In this document: one piece after another, positions 11,027 through 19,409 of the stretch | Layout: the number at the start of each line of letters is the position of its first letter | Numbering within the stretch: position 1 is the first letter of the stretch | NCBI RefSeq assembly: GCF_000293785.1 | Contig: NZ_AKZI01000013.1 | Location: 1 to 58,477, forward strand | DNA: 58,477 nt | Direction: 5' to 3' | Source: Rhodovulum sp. PH10 | Lineage (GTDB): Bacteria; Pseudomonadota; Alphaproteobacteria; Rhizobiales; Xanthobacteraceae | The notes under the pieces: model-generated | What the model saw: the letters and a program-made list of their open reading frames with translations, nothing else | What the model was told of the DNA's origin: nothing | Database searches by the model: none | Made by a program: the position numbers and the translations under genes

Positions 11027-12457
11027 ATGACCACCTGGCCCGTGCATGCCCGAATCGACGGACCGATCGTCATGATCGGGTTCGGCTCGATCGGGCGAGG
11101 GACCCTGCCGCTGATCGAGCGGCACTTTCAGTTCGACAAGTCCCGCCTGGTGGTGGTCGATCCGTGCGACGCCGACCGCAAGCTCTTGGACGAGCGCGGC
11201 ATCCGCTTCGTGCAGGCGGCGGTGACCCGCGACAACTATCGCGAGCTGCTGACGCCGCTGCTGACCGCCGGCGAGGGCCGCGGCTTCTGCGTCAATCTCT
11301 CGGTCGACGTGTCGTCCGTCGCGGTGATGGAGCTCGCCCGCGAGCTCGACGTGTTCTACATCGACACCGTCGCCGAGCCGTGGCCGGGCCTCTATTTCGA
11401 CCGCACGGCGAGCACCGAAGCGCGCTCCAACTACATGCTGCGCGAGGCGGTGCTGGAGGCGCGGCGGCGCAATCCGGGCGGCCTCACCGCGGTGTCGTGC
11501 TGCGGCGCCAATCCGGGCATGGTGTCGTGGTTCGTCAAGCAGGCGCTGCTCGACGTCGCCCGCGACACCGGGGTCGCGACCGACGTGCCGACCACCCGCG
11601 AGGGCTGGGGCCGGCTCGCCCAGACGCTCGGGATCAAGGGCATCCACATCGCCGAGCGCGACACCCAGCGCGCCAAGTATCCAAAACCGCAGAACGTGTT
11701 CATCAACACCTGGTCGGTCGAGGGCTTCGTCTCGGAGGGCTTGCAGCCGGCCGAGCTCGGCTGGGGCACCCACGAGACCTGGATGCCGGACAATGGCTGC
11801 AGCCACAGCATCGGCTGCGGCGCGGCGATCTATCTGCTGCAGCCCGGCGCCAACACGCGGGTGCGCTCCTGGACGCCGACCGCGCAGGCGCAGTACGGCT
11901 TCCTGGTCACCCACAACGAGTCGATCTCGATCGCCGACTATCTCACCGTCCGCGAGGGCGACGCGGTGGTCTATCGGCCGACCTGCCACTACGCCTATCA
12001 CCCGGCGAACGACGCGGTGCTGTCGCTGCACGAGATGTTCGGCGCGGCCGGCAAGCGGCAGGACAAGATCCACATCCTGGACGAGAACGAGATCGTCGAC
12101 GGCATCGACGAGCTGGGCGTGCTGCTCTACGGCCACGCCAAGAACGCCTATTGGTACGGCTCGCAGCTGTCGATCGAGGAGACCCGTGAACTCGCGCCCT
12201 ACCAGAACGCGACCGGCCTGCAGGTGACCTCCGCCGTGCTGGCCGGCATGGTGTGGGCGATCGAGAACCCGCAGCGCGGCATCGTCGAGGCCGACGACAT
12301 GGATTTCGCCCGCTGCCTCGAGCTCCAAAAACCCTATCTCGGGCCGGTGATCGGCACCTACACCGACTGGACCCCGCTGACCGACCGCCCGGGCCTCTTC
12401 CCGGAGGACATCGACACCTCCGACCCGTGGCAGTTCCGGAACGTCCTGGTGCGCTGA
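11027..12457 (+). CDS. hss: Homospermidine synthase
   Basis: Makes sym-homospermidine from putrescine (or from spermidine plus putrescine) by NAD-dependent aminobutyl transfer (EC 2.5.1.44), the main route to this polyamine in many alphaproteobacteria. The 476-aa protein has an N-terminal Rossmann motif (VMIGFGSIGRG, residues 14-24) of the saccharopine-dehydrogenase-like superfamily, a conserved central segment GANPGMVSWFVK and a long C-terminal domain, with normal length for the family. I chose the ATG in MTTWPVHARI, preceded by GGAG; the frame stays open upstream through the repeat-bearing leader but that stretch does not look coding. Confidence 0.95.
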   Translation: MTTWPVHARIDGPIVMIGFGSIGRGTLPLIERHFQFDKSRLVVVDPCDADRKLLDERGIRFVQAAVTRDNYRELLTPLLTAGEGRGFCVNLSVDVSSVAVMELARELDVFYIDTVAEPWPGLYFDRTASTEARSNYMLREAVLEARRRNPGGLTAVSCCGANPGMVSWFVKQALLDVARDTGVATDVPTTREGWGRLAQTLGIKGIHIAERDTQRAKYPKPQNVFINTWSVEGFVSEGLQPAELGWGTHETWMPDNGCSHSIGCGAAIYLLQPGANTRVRSWTPTAQAQYGFLVTHNESISIADYLTVREGDAVVYRPTCHYAYHPANDAVLSLHEMFGAAGKRQDKIHILDENEIVDGIDELGVLLYGHAKNAYWYGSQLSIEETRELAPYQNATGLQVTSAVLAGMVWAIENPQRGIVEADDMDFARCLELQKPYLGPVIGTYTDWTPLTDRPGLFPEDIDTSDPWQFRNVLVR

Positions 12458-12516
12458 CCGCGGACGGGCACGGCGCGCCGGCTCACCGGTGCGCCTGCCT
12501 TCGGCTCATGAGACCT

Positions 12517-12548
12517 GCACGTCTGCGGCCGGGCGGCCACAGACGTGC
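12517..12548 (+). terminator. Hairpin after hss
   Basis: GCACGTCTG (12517-12525) pairs perfectly with CAGACGTGC (12540-12548), with further GGCC pairing in the loop, 60 bases past the hss stop. No T-run follows, so termination is only likely. Confidence 0.45.
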
Positions 12549-12635
12549 GACGGGTTTGTAAACGGAACGTAAATGCGCTGGCACCGGCGGGACGGCTCCG
12601 ACTAGCCTCGGAGCCGTTCCGTTCAGGAGTCGCCC

Positions 12636-12779
12636 ATGCGTATCCGCGTCAGTCTTCGCCCGCTCGCGCTCGCCTTCACCGTCGTGCTGCTCGGCCTCGC
12701 CGTGTCGGCGTGCTCCAAATGCGACATCCCGACCTGGGGCGGCCCGGGCTCGTGCCGGGCCGGCGTGCCGCTGCAATGA
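12636..12779 (+). CDS. Very small lipoprotein (47 aa)
   Basis: A short gene with a CAGGAG ribosome-binding site seven bases before its ATG. The product has a basic start (MRIRVSLRP), a hydrophobic stretch and a clear lipobox LAVSAC, so it should be a lipid-anchored protein of only about 20 mature residues. Two further cysteines (SKCDIPTW and GSCRAG) could form a disulfide. Nothing in it suggests an enzyme. It stands alone between the hss hairpin and the converging carbonic anhydrase gene. I recall similar mini-lipoproteins in related genomes but cannot name a family. Confidence 0.65.
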   Translation: MRIRVSLRPLALAFTVVLLGLAVSACSKCDIPTWGGPGSCRAGVPLQ

Positions 12780-12839
12780 CGAGACTGCAGTGACGAGGCG
12801 ACCGCCGGTGGTTTCACACGCGGGCGCGCGGAAAGAGAA

Positions 12840-13598
12840 TCAACCGGAGCGCAGCACGAAGCGGCGATGCGGCTTCTGCACCGGCCGGGCGTTCATCGCA
12901 TAGAGTTTTGCGAACGCATCGACGTCGGAGGACGCGACCTCGACCGGCTCGGTCATCAGCAGCCACTCGACCGTCTCGGAGCAGGGCGGCGTCGTCAGCG
13001 AGCCGGTGTAGCGGTAATAGCTGCGCGCCTTCGGCAGCAGATCCTCGGGGTGCAGGTCGCCGTCGAGCGCCGCGGATTTTCCGGCCTCCCTCGGCATCTC
13101 GTCGATCACCTCGGCGAACAGCGGGTTCTTGTCGCCGGTCTCCATCAGCACGCCGACCACCGCGAGACCCGCGTCGTTCTTGTGAACGAAGTGTACCTCC
13201 ATCGGAAAATGCTTGCCGGCGACGGTGTGCTCGCTCGGCCGATGGAAGTGGAACTGGAGGAGCTGATAAGTCTGGTCGCCGAGCTCGAGCGTGCTGCCCG
13301 GCTTCACGTTCACCTGAATCGTGTGGCCGTTGTTGACGATCTTCTCGACGCCCTTGCTCCAGTCGATTTTCAGCTCCGGCAGCTCGGCGCGGATGGTCGG
13401 GCCGATGTCGATCGGCGACTGCTGCGCGCCCGCGCCACAGACATTGCTCGCCTTGTCGAGCTCGCCCCAGTGGGCGGGACCGTGGTCGCCGTCGTAGCCC
13501 CAGTGCACGCCCTCGTCGGCGCGCGCGATGCCGGCGCACAGCGGGCACAGCGCGAGACCGGCCAAGGCCTTCAGGGTGTGACGTCGATCGAGCTTCAT
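12840..13598 (-). CDS. Alpha-type carbonic anhydrase, exported
   Basis: Zinc enzyme interconverting CO2 and bicarbonate (EC 4.2.1.1), alpha class. The N-terminus is a twin-arginine-style signal (DRRHTLKALAG followed by a hydrophobic run to GIARADE), indicating a periplasmic enzyme. The mature domain carries HWGY, the GAQQSPIDI strand, the two zinc histidines in LQFHFHRPSEH, the third in MEVHFVHK, and SLTTPPCSETVEW near the end. Length 252 aa is usual. GAGGAG precedes the ATG. It is a single gene; the neighbouring ABC transporter genes are a separate minus-strand unit upstream. Confidence 0.94.
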   Translation of the reverse strand: MKLDRRHTLKALAGLALCPLCAGIARADEGVHWGYDGDHGPAHWGELDKASNVCGAGAQQSPIDIGPTIRAELPELKIDWSKGVEKIVNNGHTIQVNVKPGSTLELGDQTYQLLQFHFHRPSEHTVAGKHFPMEVHFVHKNDAGLAVVGVLMETGDKNPLFAEVIDEMPREAGKSAALDGDLHPEDLLPKARSYYRYTGSLTTPPCSETVEWLLMTEPVEVASSDVDAFAKLYAMNARPVQKPHRRFVLRSG

Positions 13599-13846
13599 CC
13601 GTGATCTCCTCGGGGTTTGGGCGCGACGAGGGGCGTCGCGAGCGTGAGGACGCGGCGGCGGACAAAAAAGAAACGCGACATCGAGTTGCAGAGGATTCGC
13701 TCTTAACGCAGCCGCTGAATCGGGGCAAGGGTGTGCGGCCCGCGCGCGCCTCGCGATCGCTCACGAGGGTTGACGAAGGCTTGGCCGACGCGCGAAGCGC
13801 CGGCGCCACGCTTTGTATAAATACGATGATACCGGAGAGTTTTCGT

Positions 13847-14623
13847 TCAGATGCCGGCGCCGCCGCAAACGTCCGCCTCGAGGTCGGCGCGCACCGCGCG
13901 CGCGGTGTGCTGGAGGTCGCGGTCGGTGCGCCGGCGGGGCCGCTCGGACGTGATCGCGTGGGTCGCGACGATCCGGCCCGGGCTGCCGGCCAGCACCACC
14001 ACGCGGTCGGCGAGATAGGTCGCCTCGTCGATGTCGTGGGTGACGAACAGCACGGTCTTGCCGGTCTTCTCGCGCACCCTGATCAGCTCGTCCTGCAGGG
14101 TCTCGCGGGTGATCGCGTCGAGCGCCGAGAACGGCTCGTCCATCAGGAGCACGGCGGGGTCGACCGCGAGCGCGCGGGCGAGCGAGACGCGCTGGCGCTG
14201 CCCGCCGGACAGCTGGTGTGGCCAGCGCTGCGCGAGATGATCGAGCCCGACGGTGGCGAGTGCCGCGTGCGCTCGCGCCTTGCGCTGGTCGCGCGGCACG
14301 TCGCGATGCTCGAGGCCGAACGCGACGTTGTCGATCACCCGCCGCCACGGCAACAGCCGCGAATCCTGAAACACCAGCGCCACCGGGCGCTTTCCGCCGC
14401 CGCTCCCGGCGACCGTCACCGTGCCGGCGCTCGGCCGGGCGAGCCCGGCGATCACCCGCAGCAGCGTCGATTTTCCCACCCCCGACGGGCCGACGATCGC
14501 CAGAAGCTCGCCGCGGTCGATGTCGAGGTCGAGATCCTTCAACACCTCGGTCGACACGCCGTCGCGTGCAAAAGCGAGCGCGAGCCCGCGGATCTCGATC
14601 ACGCCCGCCATCGCAACAGCCAT
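13847..14623 (-). CDS. ABC transporter ATP-binding protein, SsuB/TauB/NrtD type
   Basis: Cytoplasmic ATPase of a nitrate/sulfonate/taurine-family importer. It shows Walker A GPSGVGKST, Q-loop VFQDSRLLPW, signature LSGGQRQRVSLARAL, Walker B VLLMDEPFSALD and switch histidine VTHDIDEA. The VFQDSRLLPW form is typical of this subfamily. Length 258 aa. The start may be this ATG or the one four codons later (14611); both overlap the permease stop, so translation is probably coupled. Third gene of the operon binding protein-permease-ATPase. Confidence 0.93.
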   Translation of the reverse strand: MAVAMAGVIEIRGLALAFARDGVSTEVLKDLDLDIDRGELLAIVGPSGVGKSTLLRVIAGLARPSAGTVTVAGSGGGKRPVALVFQDSRLLPWRRVIDNVAFGLEHRDVPRDQRKARAHAALATVGLDHLAQRWPHQLSGGQRQRVSLARALAVDPAVLLMDEPFSALDAITRETLQDELIRVREKTGKTVLFVTHDIDEATYLADRVVVLAGSPGRIVATHAITSERPRRRTDRDLQHTARAVRADLEADVCGGAGI

Positions 14624-15348
14624 CCCTGCAAGGCCACGAACACGGTGTCGATCACGCCGTAGAGCGCCGCCATGGTCAGCATGTAGACGACCACGAGATC
14701 GGTCGCGAGCAGGCTCGAGGCCTGCATCATCCGCTGCCCGAGGCCGAACACGCCGAAGATCTCCGCGGCGACCACGGCCATCCAGGCCTGACCGAGCGCG
14801 GTGCGGACGCCGACCAGGATGCCGGGCGTCGCCGCCGGCAACAGCACCTTGATCAGGCGCGCCCAGGCCGAGCGGAAGCCGAACGCGTCGGCCACCTCGA
14901 TCAGATCACGATCGACCGCGCGCACCGCGCCGTGCGCGGCGAAATAGACGATCCAAAAGACGCCGACCGCGATGATGAACACGGCCGCCGCCGGCTGCAC
15001 GCCGAACCAGATGATCGCGAACGGCACCCAGGCGAGGCCCGGCACCGGCCGCAGCACCCGCACCACCCACGCGGTGAGCGTCTCCAGAACGCCGAACATG
15101 CCGGTGAGGACGCCCGCCGCGATGCCGAGACAGATGCCGACCAAAAGGCCTACCACATAGTGCGAGAGGCTCGCGGCGATCGCCGCCGGCCACATGCCGG
15201 AGGCGAACTCGCGCAGGAAGGCTGCGGGCACCACGCTCGGCGGCGGCAGGAAGGCCGGGTTCACCAGCCCGAGCCGCGGCACCGCCTCCCAGAAAGCGAG
15301 GAAGGCGGCGAGGCCGAGCGGCGGAAGAAGAATTCGTTTCAGTTGCAC
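14599..15348 (-). CDS. ABC transporter permease, SsuC/TauC type
   Basis: Inner-membrane channel subunit of the same importer. The 249-aa protein has about six membrane helices and the EAA-like coupling loop for the ATPase in DAFGFRSAWARLIKVLLPAATPGI (the conserved Gly follows in the next helix). It fits the BPD_transp_1 family found with sulfonate, taurine and nitrate importers. It lies 68 bases after the binding-protein gene and overlaps the ATPase gene by up to 25 bases. Confidence 0.92.
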   Translation of the reverse strand: MQLKRILLPPLGLAAFLAFWEAVPRLGLVNPAFLPPPSVVPAAFLREFASGMWPAAIAASLSHYVVGLLVGICLGIAAGVLTGMFGVLETLTAWVVRVLRPVPGLAWVPFAIIWFGVQPAAAVFIIAVGVFWIVYFAAHGAVRAVDRDLIEVADAFGFRSAWARLIKVLLPAATPGILVGVRTALGQAWMAVVAAEIFGVFGLGQRMMQASSLLATDLVVVYMLTMAALYGVIDTVFVALQGWLLRWRA

Positions 15349-15416
15349 GGAACGGCTTTCGGAGGTTTCTTGCGTCGCGAGGCGACGTGATCACATGGCG
15401 CCTGTCGCCGTCGGGC

Positions 15417-16451
15417 TCACAAGGTCGCGGACGCCTTCTCGTAATAACGCGGCTCGAACAGGCCATCGAGCGGCAGCTCCTTGTCGAGCGAGCCGAGCAC
15501 GACCTGATAACGTTGCATCGCGGCGGTCGCCTCGACGATGATGCGCGGATCGGCGATGAACTTCGAGGCGGGCGAGCCGAGCGCCTTCCTGATCGTCGCG
15601 GTGTCGATGATGCCTTTTCCGAGCGCGGCCTCGATCGCCGGCGCCGCGCGGTCCGGCTTCTCCTTGATCAGCTTGGTCGCCTTCACCACCGCGTCGACCA
15701 GGCCCTGCGCCTGTGCCGGGTTCTTGTCGAGAAACGCGCCGGTCGCCGCCACCACGGTGCCCGGCTGATTGGGGAACATCTCGCCGCCGAGCGCCACCAG
15801 CGCGATCGCCGGATTGCGCTCGCGGATGATCGTCACCGCCGGCTCGCGCACCGTGGCACCTTCCACCGCACCGACCTGCACCGCCTGCTGCGTCGCATCG
15901 ATCCCCATCGGCACGATGGTGACGTCGGCCTTGTCGACCTTGCTCACCTCCCACAGCCAGTGCTGCAGCGTGGTGTTGGGCACCGATCCGGGCGGCTGGG
16001 TGGCGAGCCGGGCCGGCGCGCCGGCCTTTGCCCGGTAGTGCGCGAAGGCCTGCGCCGGCGCGACGCCGCCGGCAAAATGCTCGGCGAGCTTCGGCGCCGC
16101 GACGAAGGTCATCTCCTCGATCGCGGTGGCCGCCACCACGCGCACGTCGACGCCGCGCGAGCGGGCGACGATCAGCGGCGAGACACCGGCGACATAGACG
16201 TCGATCGTGCCGGAGGCGACCGCCGCGATCATGTTCGGCCCCGACTCGAAGGTGGTGAAGGCGGGCGCGATGCCGGCCGCTTTCAGCCAGCCCTCGTGAT
16301 CGGCGACGAACGCCTGCGAGGCGCCGAGCACCGGAATGAAGCCGATGCGCGCCGGCACGAGAGCGCCGGCGGCAGCCGCGCGACCGATCACGGCGGGGGC
16401 GGCGAGGGCGCCGGCGAGGCCGGCGAGAACGAGGCGGCGGGACAGGGCCAT
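15417..16451 (-). CDS. Periplasmic substrate-binding protein, SsuA/TauA/NMT1-like
   Basis: Solute receptor for the importer encoded downstream. It begins with a twin-arginine-like signal (MALSRRLVLAGLAGALAAP) ending near GRAAAAG; the mature part has the type-2 periplasmic fold typical of SsuA/TauA/NrtA. ATG 16451 was chosen because the signal peptide begins exactly there; an open extension upstream to 16532 looks non-coding. The first operon gene, it faces metZ across 330 bases. Sulfur-compound uptake fits the metZ neighbour but nitrate or another substrate is not excluded. Confidence 0.9.
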   Translation of the reverse strand: MALSRRLVLAGLAGALAAPAVIGRAAAAGALVPARIGFIPVLGASQAFVADHEGWLKAAGIAPAFTTFESGPNMIAAVASGTIDVYVAGVSPLIVARSRGVDVRVVAATAIEEMTFVAAPKLAEHFAGGVAPAQAFAHYRAKAGAPARLATQPPGSVPNTTLQHWLWEVSKVDKADVTIVPMGIDATQQAVQVGAVEGATVREPAVTIIRERNPAIALVALGGEMFPNQPGTVVAATGAFLDKNPAQAQGLVDAVVKATKLIKEKPDRAAPAIEAALGKGIIDTATIRKALGSPASKFIADPRIIVEATAAMQRYQVVLGSLDKELPLDGLFEPRYYEKASATL

Positions 16452-16527
16452 GACGGGGATGCTCCGAAAATGCGTCGGGGGCGGTCGCGAGCGACGGGGC
16501 GCTCTTGAAGAATGTTTTTCTTTGCAT

Positions 16528-16539
16528 GGCAATATTGCC
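16528..16539. promoter_or_regulatory. 12-bp palindrome between the ABC importer and metZ
   Basis: GGCAATATTGCC is a perfect 12-bp palindrome with an AT core in GC-rich surroundings. It lies 77 bases before the binding-protein start and about 240 bases before metZ, so it is a plausible operator for the importer promoter. The rest of the 330-base spacer (16452-16781) shows an AT-rich patch (16511-16527) and nothing else I recognise; no SAM-II riboswitch-like sequence is visible before metZ. Confidence 0.45.
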
Positions 16540-16781
16540 GCACCAAAAGAGGTGGCTCTTCGGTTCTGCCCGGTTTCGGTAGAACGATCTCGCTCCGCGG
16601 CGCCCGTTCGGAGAATCCCCTCCGCAGCCCGGCCGGCGGCGAAACTCTCGCGTGTGCGTCGCAGCCGAGACAGGCCGCCGGCCTCTGGTCCCGGCCCGGC
16701 GCTCGTGCTCTATGGCGACAGTCGCCAGGCGTTTTCCGCCCGGCGCCGTGTCCCGAAACGATCCGAGAGCCGCGACAAAAA

Positions 16782-18020
16782 ATGCTCGACACCAAAGCCG
16801 GCGGGGCGACCCCCGCGCCCGACCGTCCCGATTCGCTGGCCGGTCTCCATCCCGAGACGCGTCTCGTCCATGCCGGCATCCTGCGCTCGCCTTACGGTGA
16901 GACCGCCGAGACGCTCTATCTGACGCAGGGCTTCGTCTACGACCGCGCGGAAACCGCCGAGGCGCGCTTCAAGAACGAGGACCCGGGTTATCAGTACACG
17001 CGCTACGGCAACCCGACGCTGTCGATGTTCGAGGACCGGCTCGCCGCGCTCGAGGGGGCCGAGGCGTGCCGCGCCACCGCGACCGGCATGGCGGCCGTGC
17101 ACGGCGCGATCGTGAGTCTCGTCAAGGCGGGTGATCACGTCGTCGCCCCGCGGGCGATGTTCGGCTCGTGCCGCTGGATCATCGAGGAGATGCTGCCGCG
17201 CTTCGGCGTGTCGTTCACGCTGGTCGACGGCGCCGACGTCTCGTCCTGGCGGAACGCCGTGCGGCCGGAGACGACGCTGTTTTTCCTCGAGACGCCGTGC
17301 AATCCGACGCTCGAGGTGATCGACCTCGCGGCGGTGGCAGAGATCGCCCACGCGGCCGGCGCGCTTTTGGTGGTCGACAACGTGTTTGCCTCGCCGCTCT
17401 ATCAGCGCCCGCTCGCGCACGGCGCCGACGTGGTGGTCTATTCCGCCACCAAGCACATCGACGGGCAGGGCCGCTGCATGGGCGGCGCGATCCTCGCCTC
17501 GCGCGAGCTGATCGAGGAGCGCATTCAGCTTTTCCTCCGCATGACCGGCCCGAGCATGTCGCCGTTCAATGCCTGGGTCTTGGTGAAGAGCCTCGAGACC
17601 TTGCCGCTGCGCATTGCGCGCCAGGCGGAGACGGCCGGAAAACTCGCGGACGCGCTGGCGACGCTGCCCGGCGTGACCAGGGTGATCTTTCCGGGCCGGC
17701 CGGACCATCCGCAGGCCGAGGTGATCGCCCGCCAGATGAGCGGGCCGTCGACGCTGATCGCCTTCGAGGTGGCGGGCGGCAAGGCGGGTGCCTACGCCTT
17801 CCAGAACGCGCTGAAGGTGGTGAAGATCTCCAACAATCTCGGCGACGCCAAGAGCTTGATCACTCACCCGGCGACCACCACGCATTCGCGCTTCAAGCCG
17901 GAGGAGCGCGCCCATCTCGGCATCTCCGACGGCTTGTTGCGGCTGTCGGTCGGGCTCGAGCACGTCGACGATCTGATCTGCGATCTGTCGCGCGCCGCGG
18001 GCGCGCCTGCGGCGGCGTGA
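16782..18020 (+). CDS. metZ: O-succinylhomoserine sulfhydrylase
   Basis: PLP enzyme that makes homocysteine from O-succinylhomoserine and sulfide (EC 2.5.1.-), giving methionine by direct sulfhydrylation. Length 412 aa. Cys/Met-metabolism family features are clear: YTRYGNPTLSMFEDRLAALE, the PLP phosphate region ATGMAAVHGA, VVDNVFASPLYQRPL and the Schiff-base lysine in SATKHIDGQGR. The pattern is that of MetZ rather than MetB or MetY. The ATG follows GCCGCGACAAAAA with no strong ribosome-binding site; the long open frame upstream is rejected because family proteins start with a short leader before HPETRLVHAG. Confidence 0.93.
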   Translation: MLDTKAGGATPAPDRPDSLAGLHPETRLVHAGILRSPYGETAETLYLTQGFVYDRAETAEARFKNEDPGYQYTRYGNPTLSMFEDRLAALEGAEACRATATGMAAVHGAIVSLVKAGDHVVAPRAMFGSCRWIIEEMLPRFGVSFTLVDGADVSSWRNAVRPETTLFFLETPCNPTLEVIDLAAVAEIAHAAGALLVVDNVFASPLYQRPLAHGADVVVYSATKHIDGQGRCMGGAILASRELIEERIQLFLRMTGPSMSPFNAWVLVKSLETLPLRIARQAETAGKLADALATLPGVTRVIFPGRPDHPQAEVIARQMSGPSTLIAFEVAGGKAGAYAFQNALKVVKISNNLGDAKSLITHPATTTHSRFKPEERAHLGISDGLLRLSVGLEHVDDLICDLSRAAGAPAAA

Positions 18021-18511
18021 GGCGAGGCGCCGCAGCAAGACTTGCGGCGACAGCGCGATCGCGACCGGATCTCGTCACGGCGATTCACATCGTCGTGACG
18101 AGGCGCCGCCGGCCCGACCACGAACAAATCATGTTCTGATCACGTCGTCGGCACACTGATGCGTCCGCGATCACCTCGGCGGCGCTCGGTGCCGCGCGCG
18201 TGCGCAGCCGCGTGCGCGATGGCGGAGTGGGTCCGCACGTCTCGGTAGCGTCACGGATTGCGTGTAACACGCCTCTCGTGTATCCATGACTCGTGCACGA
18301 GGGCTGGATCCGGTTCGGGTGGGCGCCGCCGGGTGCGGGCGCTTCGGGCGCACGACCGTGAGGATCGCCCCGTTCGTGACGTGACATTTCGCAGGTGCGA
18401 AACGCTGCCGCGCAAGACAAGAGGCTTCGTGCGGCATGATCGTATGTGACCGCTCGGCGTGACTGCTCGGGCGCGACTGGTGTGCCTGACGATCGGGTCG
18501 GCGTTGTTGGT

Positions 18512-18575
18512 CGGTACCCGACCCATTCGGTGCCCGACCTATTCGGTGCGTGACCTGTTCGGTGTGTGACTGCTG
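18512..18575. repeat. Tandem repeat, 16-bp unit x4 (degenerate)
   Basis: Four adjacent 16-base units of the form CGGTGCCCGACCTATT, each differing from the next at a few positions, with most changes in the later copies. Confidence 0.8.
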
Positions 18576-18673
18576 GAGCGAGACCGCGAGAGCACCGCGA
18601 GAACCGGGCCGCGGGTAGGGCGTCTCGAGGCGGACGGGTCGAGCCTTCGATCCGAACCTCGCGAATGTCGGCG

Positions 18674-18757
18674 CGTGAACTCGGACTCGTGAACTCGGAC
18701 GCATGACTTTGGACGCATGACCTTGGACGCATGACCTGGGACTGGCGAACTCGGACC
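18674..18757. repeat. Tandem repeat, 14-bp unit x6 (degenerate)
   Basis: Six adjacent 14-base units that drift gradually from CGTGAACTCGGACT to CATGACCTTGGACG and back toward the first form, as expected if new copies arise from their neighbours. Confidence 0.82.
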
Positions 18758-18794
18758 TCGCAGCTGCCGCCCTCGCGAACCTGGACCGTGCGAA

Positions 18795-18839
18795 CGTGAA
18801 CCTCGTGAACGTGAACCTCGTGAACGTGAACCTCGTGAA
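18795..18839. repeat. Tandem repeat, 15-bp unit x3 (perfect)
   Basis: Three identical copies of CGTGAACCTCGTGAA, followed to about 18890 by partial GTGACGTG/GACGTGAA derivatives. The array ends just before the ribosome-binding site of the 18906 gene. Confidence 0.88.
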
Positions 18840-18905
18840 CGTGACGTGTGACGTGACGTGTGGACGTGAAATCGTGACGACGTGAAACCGTGTGAAGGAG
18901 GGACC

Positions 18906-19193
18906 GTGGAGCATCTGCGACCGAATTATCTGCGCGACGTCGCCTACATCTCCCGCGACTGGATCGAGGCGCACGGCCTGCATCCGGCGGTCGGCGTGGC
19001 GATCGAGGTCGCCGCCGAGATCGAGCTGCCGGACGATCGCTCTCCGAGCGAGATCGTCGCGGCGCCGACCGACGAGGAACGCACGATCATCGAGCGTTTG
19101 GTGCGCTCCTACATCGCCAGTGGCGTGTTTCCGCCCTCCGCCGACGGCACCTACGGTTTTGCCGAGTGGGAGTTCTCGGTCGAGCCCCGTTGA
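18906..19193 (+). CDS. Small protein of unknown function (95 aa)
   Basis: Not recognised. The GTG start is chosen because a near-ideal Shine-Dalgarno AAGGAGGG ends four to five bases upstream; an in-frame ATG at 18882 lies before that site. The product is acidic and looks soluble, with no signal or membrane segment. It runs from a YLRDVAYISRDWIEAHG start through EVAAEIELPDD to YGFAEWEFSVEPR, and a helical middle (TIIERLVRSYIASGVFPP) suggests a small globular fold. It is isolated, with repeat arrays on both sides and a strong terminator hairpin 67 bases after its stop, which supports a real transcript. Confidence 0.7.
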   Translation: MEHLRPNYLRDVAYISRDWIEAHGLHPAVGVAIEVAAEIELPDDRSPSEIVAAPTDEERTIIERLVRSYIASGVFPPSADGTYGFAEWEFSVEPR

Positions 19194-19212
19194 CGATCCA
19201 AGAACGACCCCG

Positions 19213-19242
19213 ACGACCTCCGAACGAACGACCTCCGACCGA
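19213..19242. repeat. Tandem repeat, 15-bp unit x2
   Basis: ACGACCTCCGAACGA followed directly by ACGACCTCCGACCGA (one mismatch), just after the stop of the 18906 gene. Confidence 0.75.
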
Positions 19243-19259
19243 ACGAAGAGCCGAATGCA

Positions 19260-19288
19260 CGAAGAGCCCGGGATCTCCGGGCTCTTCG
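19260..19288 (+). terminator. Strong hairpin terminator after the 18906 gene
   Basis: A perfect 12-bp stem CGAAGAGCCCGG/CCGGGCTCTTCG with a 5-base loop GATCT, 67 bases past the stop. The following sequence is GTCTCGTCTC rather than a pure T-run. Confidence 0.7.
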
Positions 19289-19289
19289 C

Positions 19290-19346
19290 GTCTCGTCTCG
19301 ATGTGTCTCGTCTGACGCGTCTCGTCTGATGCGTCTCGTCTCGAGA
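19290..19346. repeat. Tandem repeat, 14-15-bp unit x4
   Basis: Four units of the form GTCTCGTCTGATGC directly after the terminator hairpin, in the gap between convergent genes. Confidence 0.78.
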
Positions 19347-19367
19347 TGTCGCGTCACGATGTGCCGT

Positions 19368-19397
19368 CGCCGATCTGCTCCGCCGGGCGGATCGGCG
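19368..19397. terminator. Possible terminator hairpin for the PRC-barrel gene
   Basis: CGCCGATC (19368-19375) pairs with GATCGGCG (19390-19397), with extra CCGCC/GGCGG pairing inside, 12 bases past the PRC gene stop on the minus strand. No T-run. Confidence 0.35.
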
Positions 19398-19409
19398 ACC
19401 GGCCGGCGA

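Larger units (their letters stand above)
18021..18905. other. 885-base repeat-rich spacer after metZ
   Basis: No credible gene on either strand. A weak hairpin GCCGCA/TGCGGC at 18027-18046 may end metZ. From about 18500 the DNA is a mosaic of decayed tandem repeats, listed separately. The long minus-strand open frames here are low-complexity by-products of the repeats (TFTRF repeated). Confidence 0.7.

Noticed and set aside
16540-16781. SAM-II riboswitch before metZ
   Set aside because: Such elements are common before met genes in this group, but the conserved pseudoknot sequences are not visible in this spacer.
18171-18983. 270-codon minus-strand frame with TFTRF repeats
   Set aside because: The translation is simply the tandem DNA repeats; no start signal, and it runs into the antisense of a better-supported gene.
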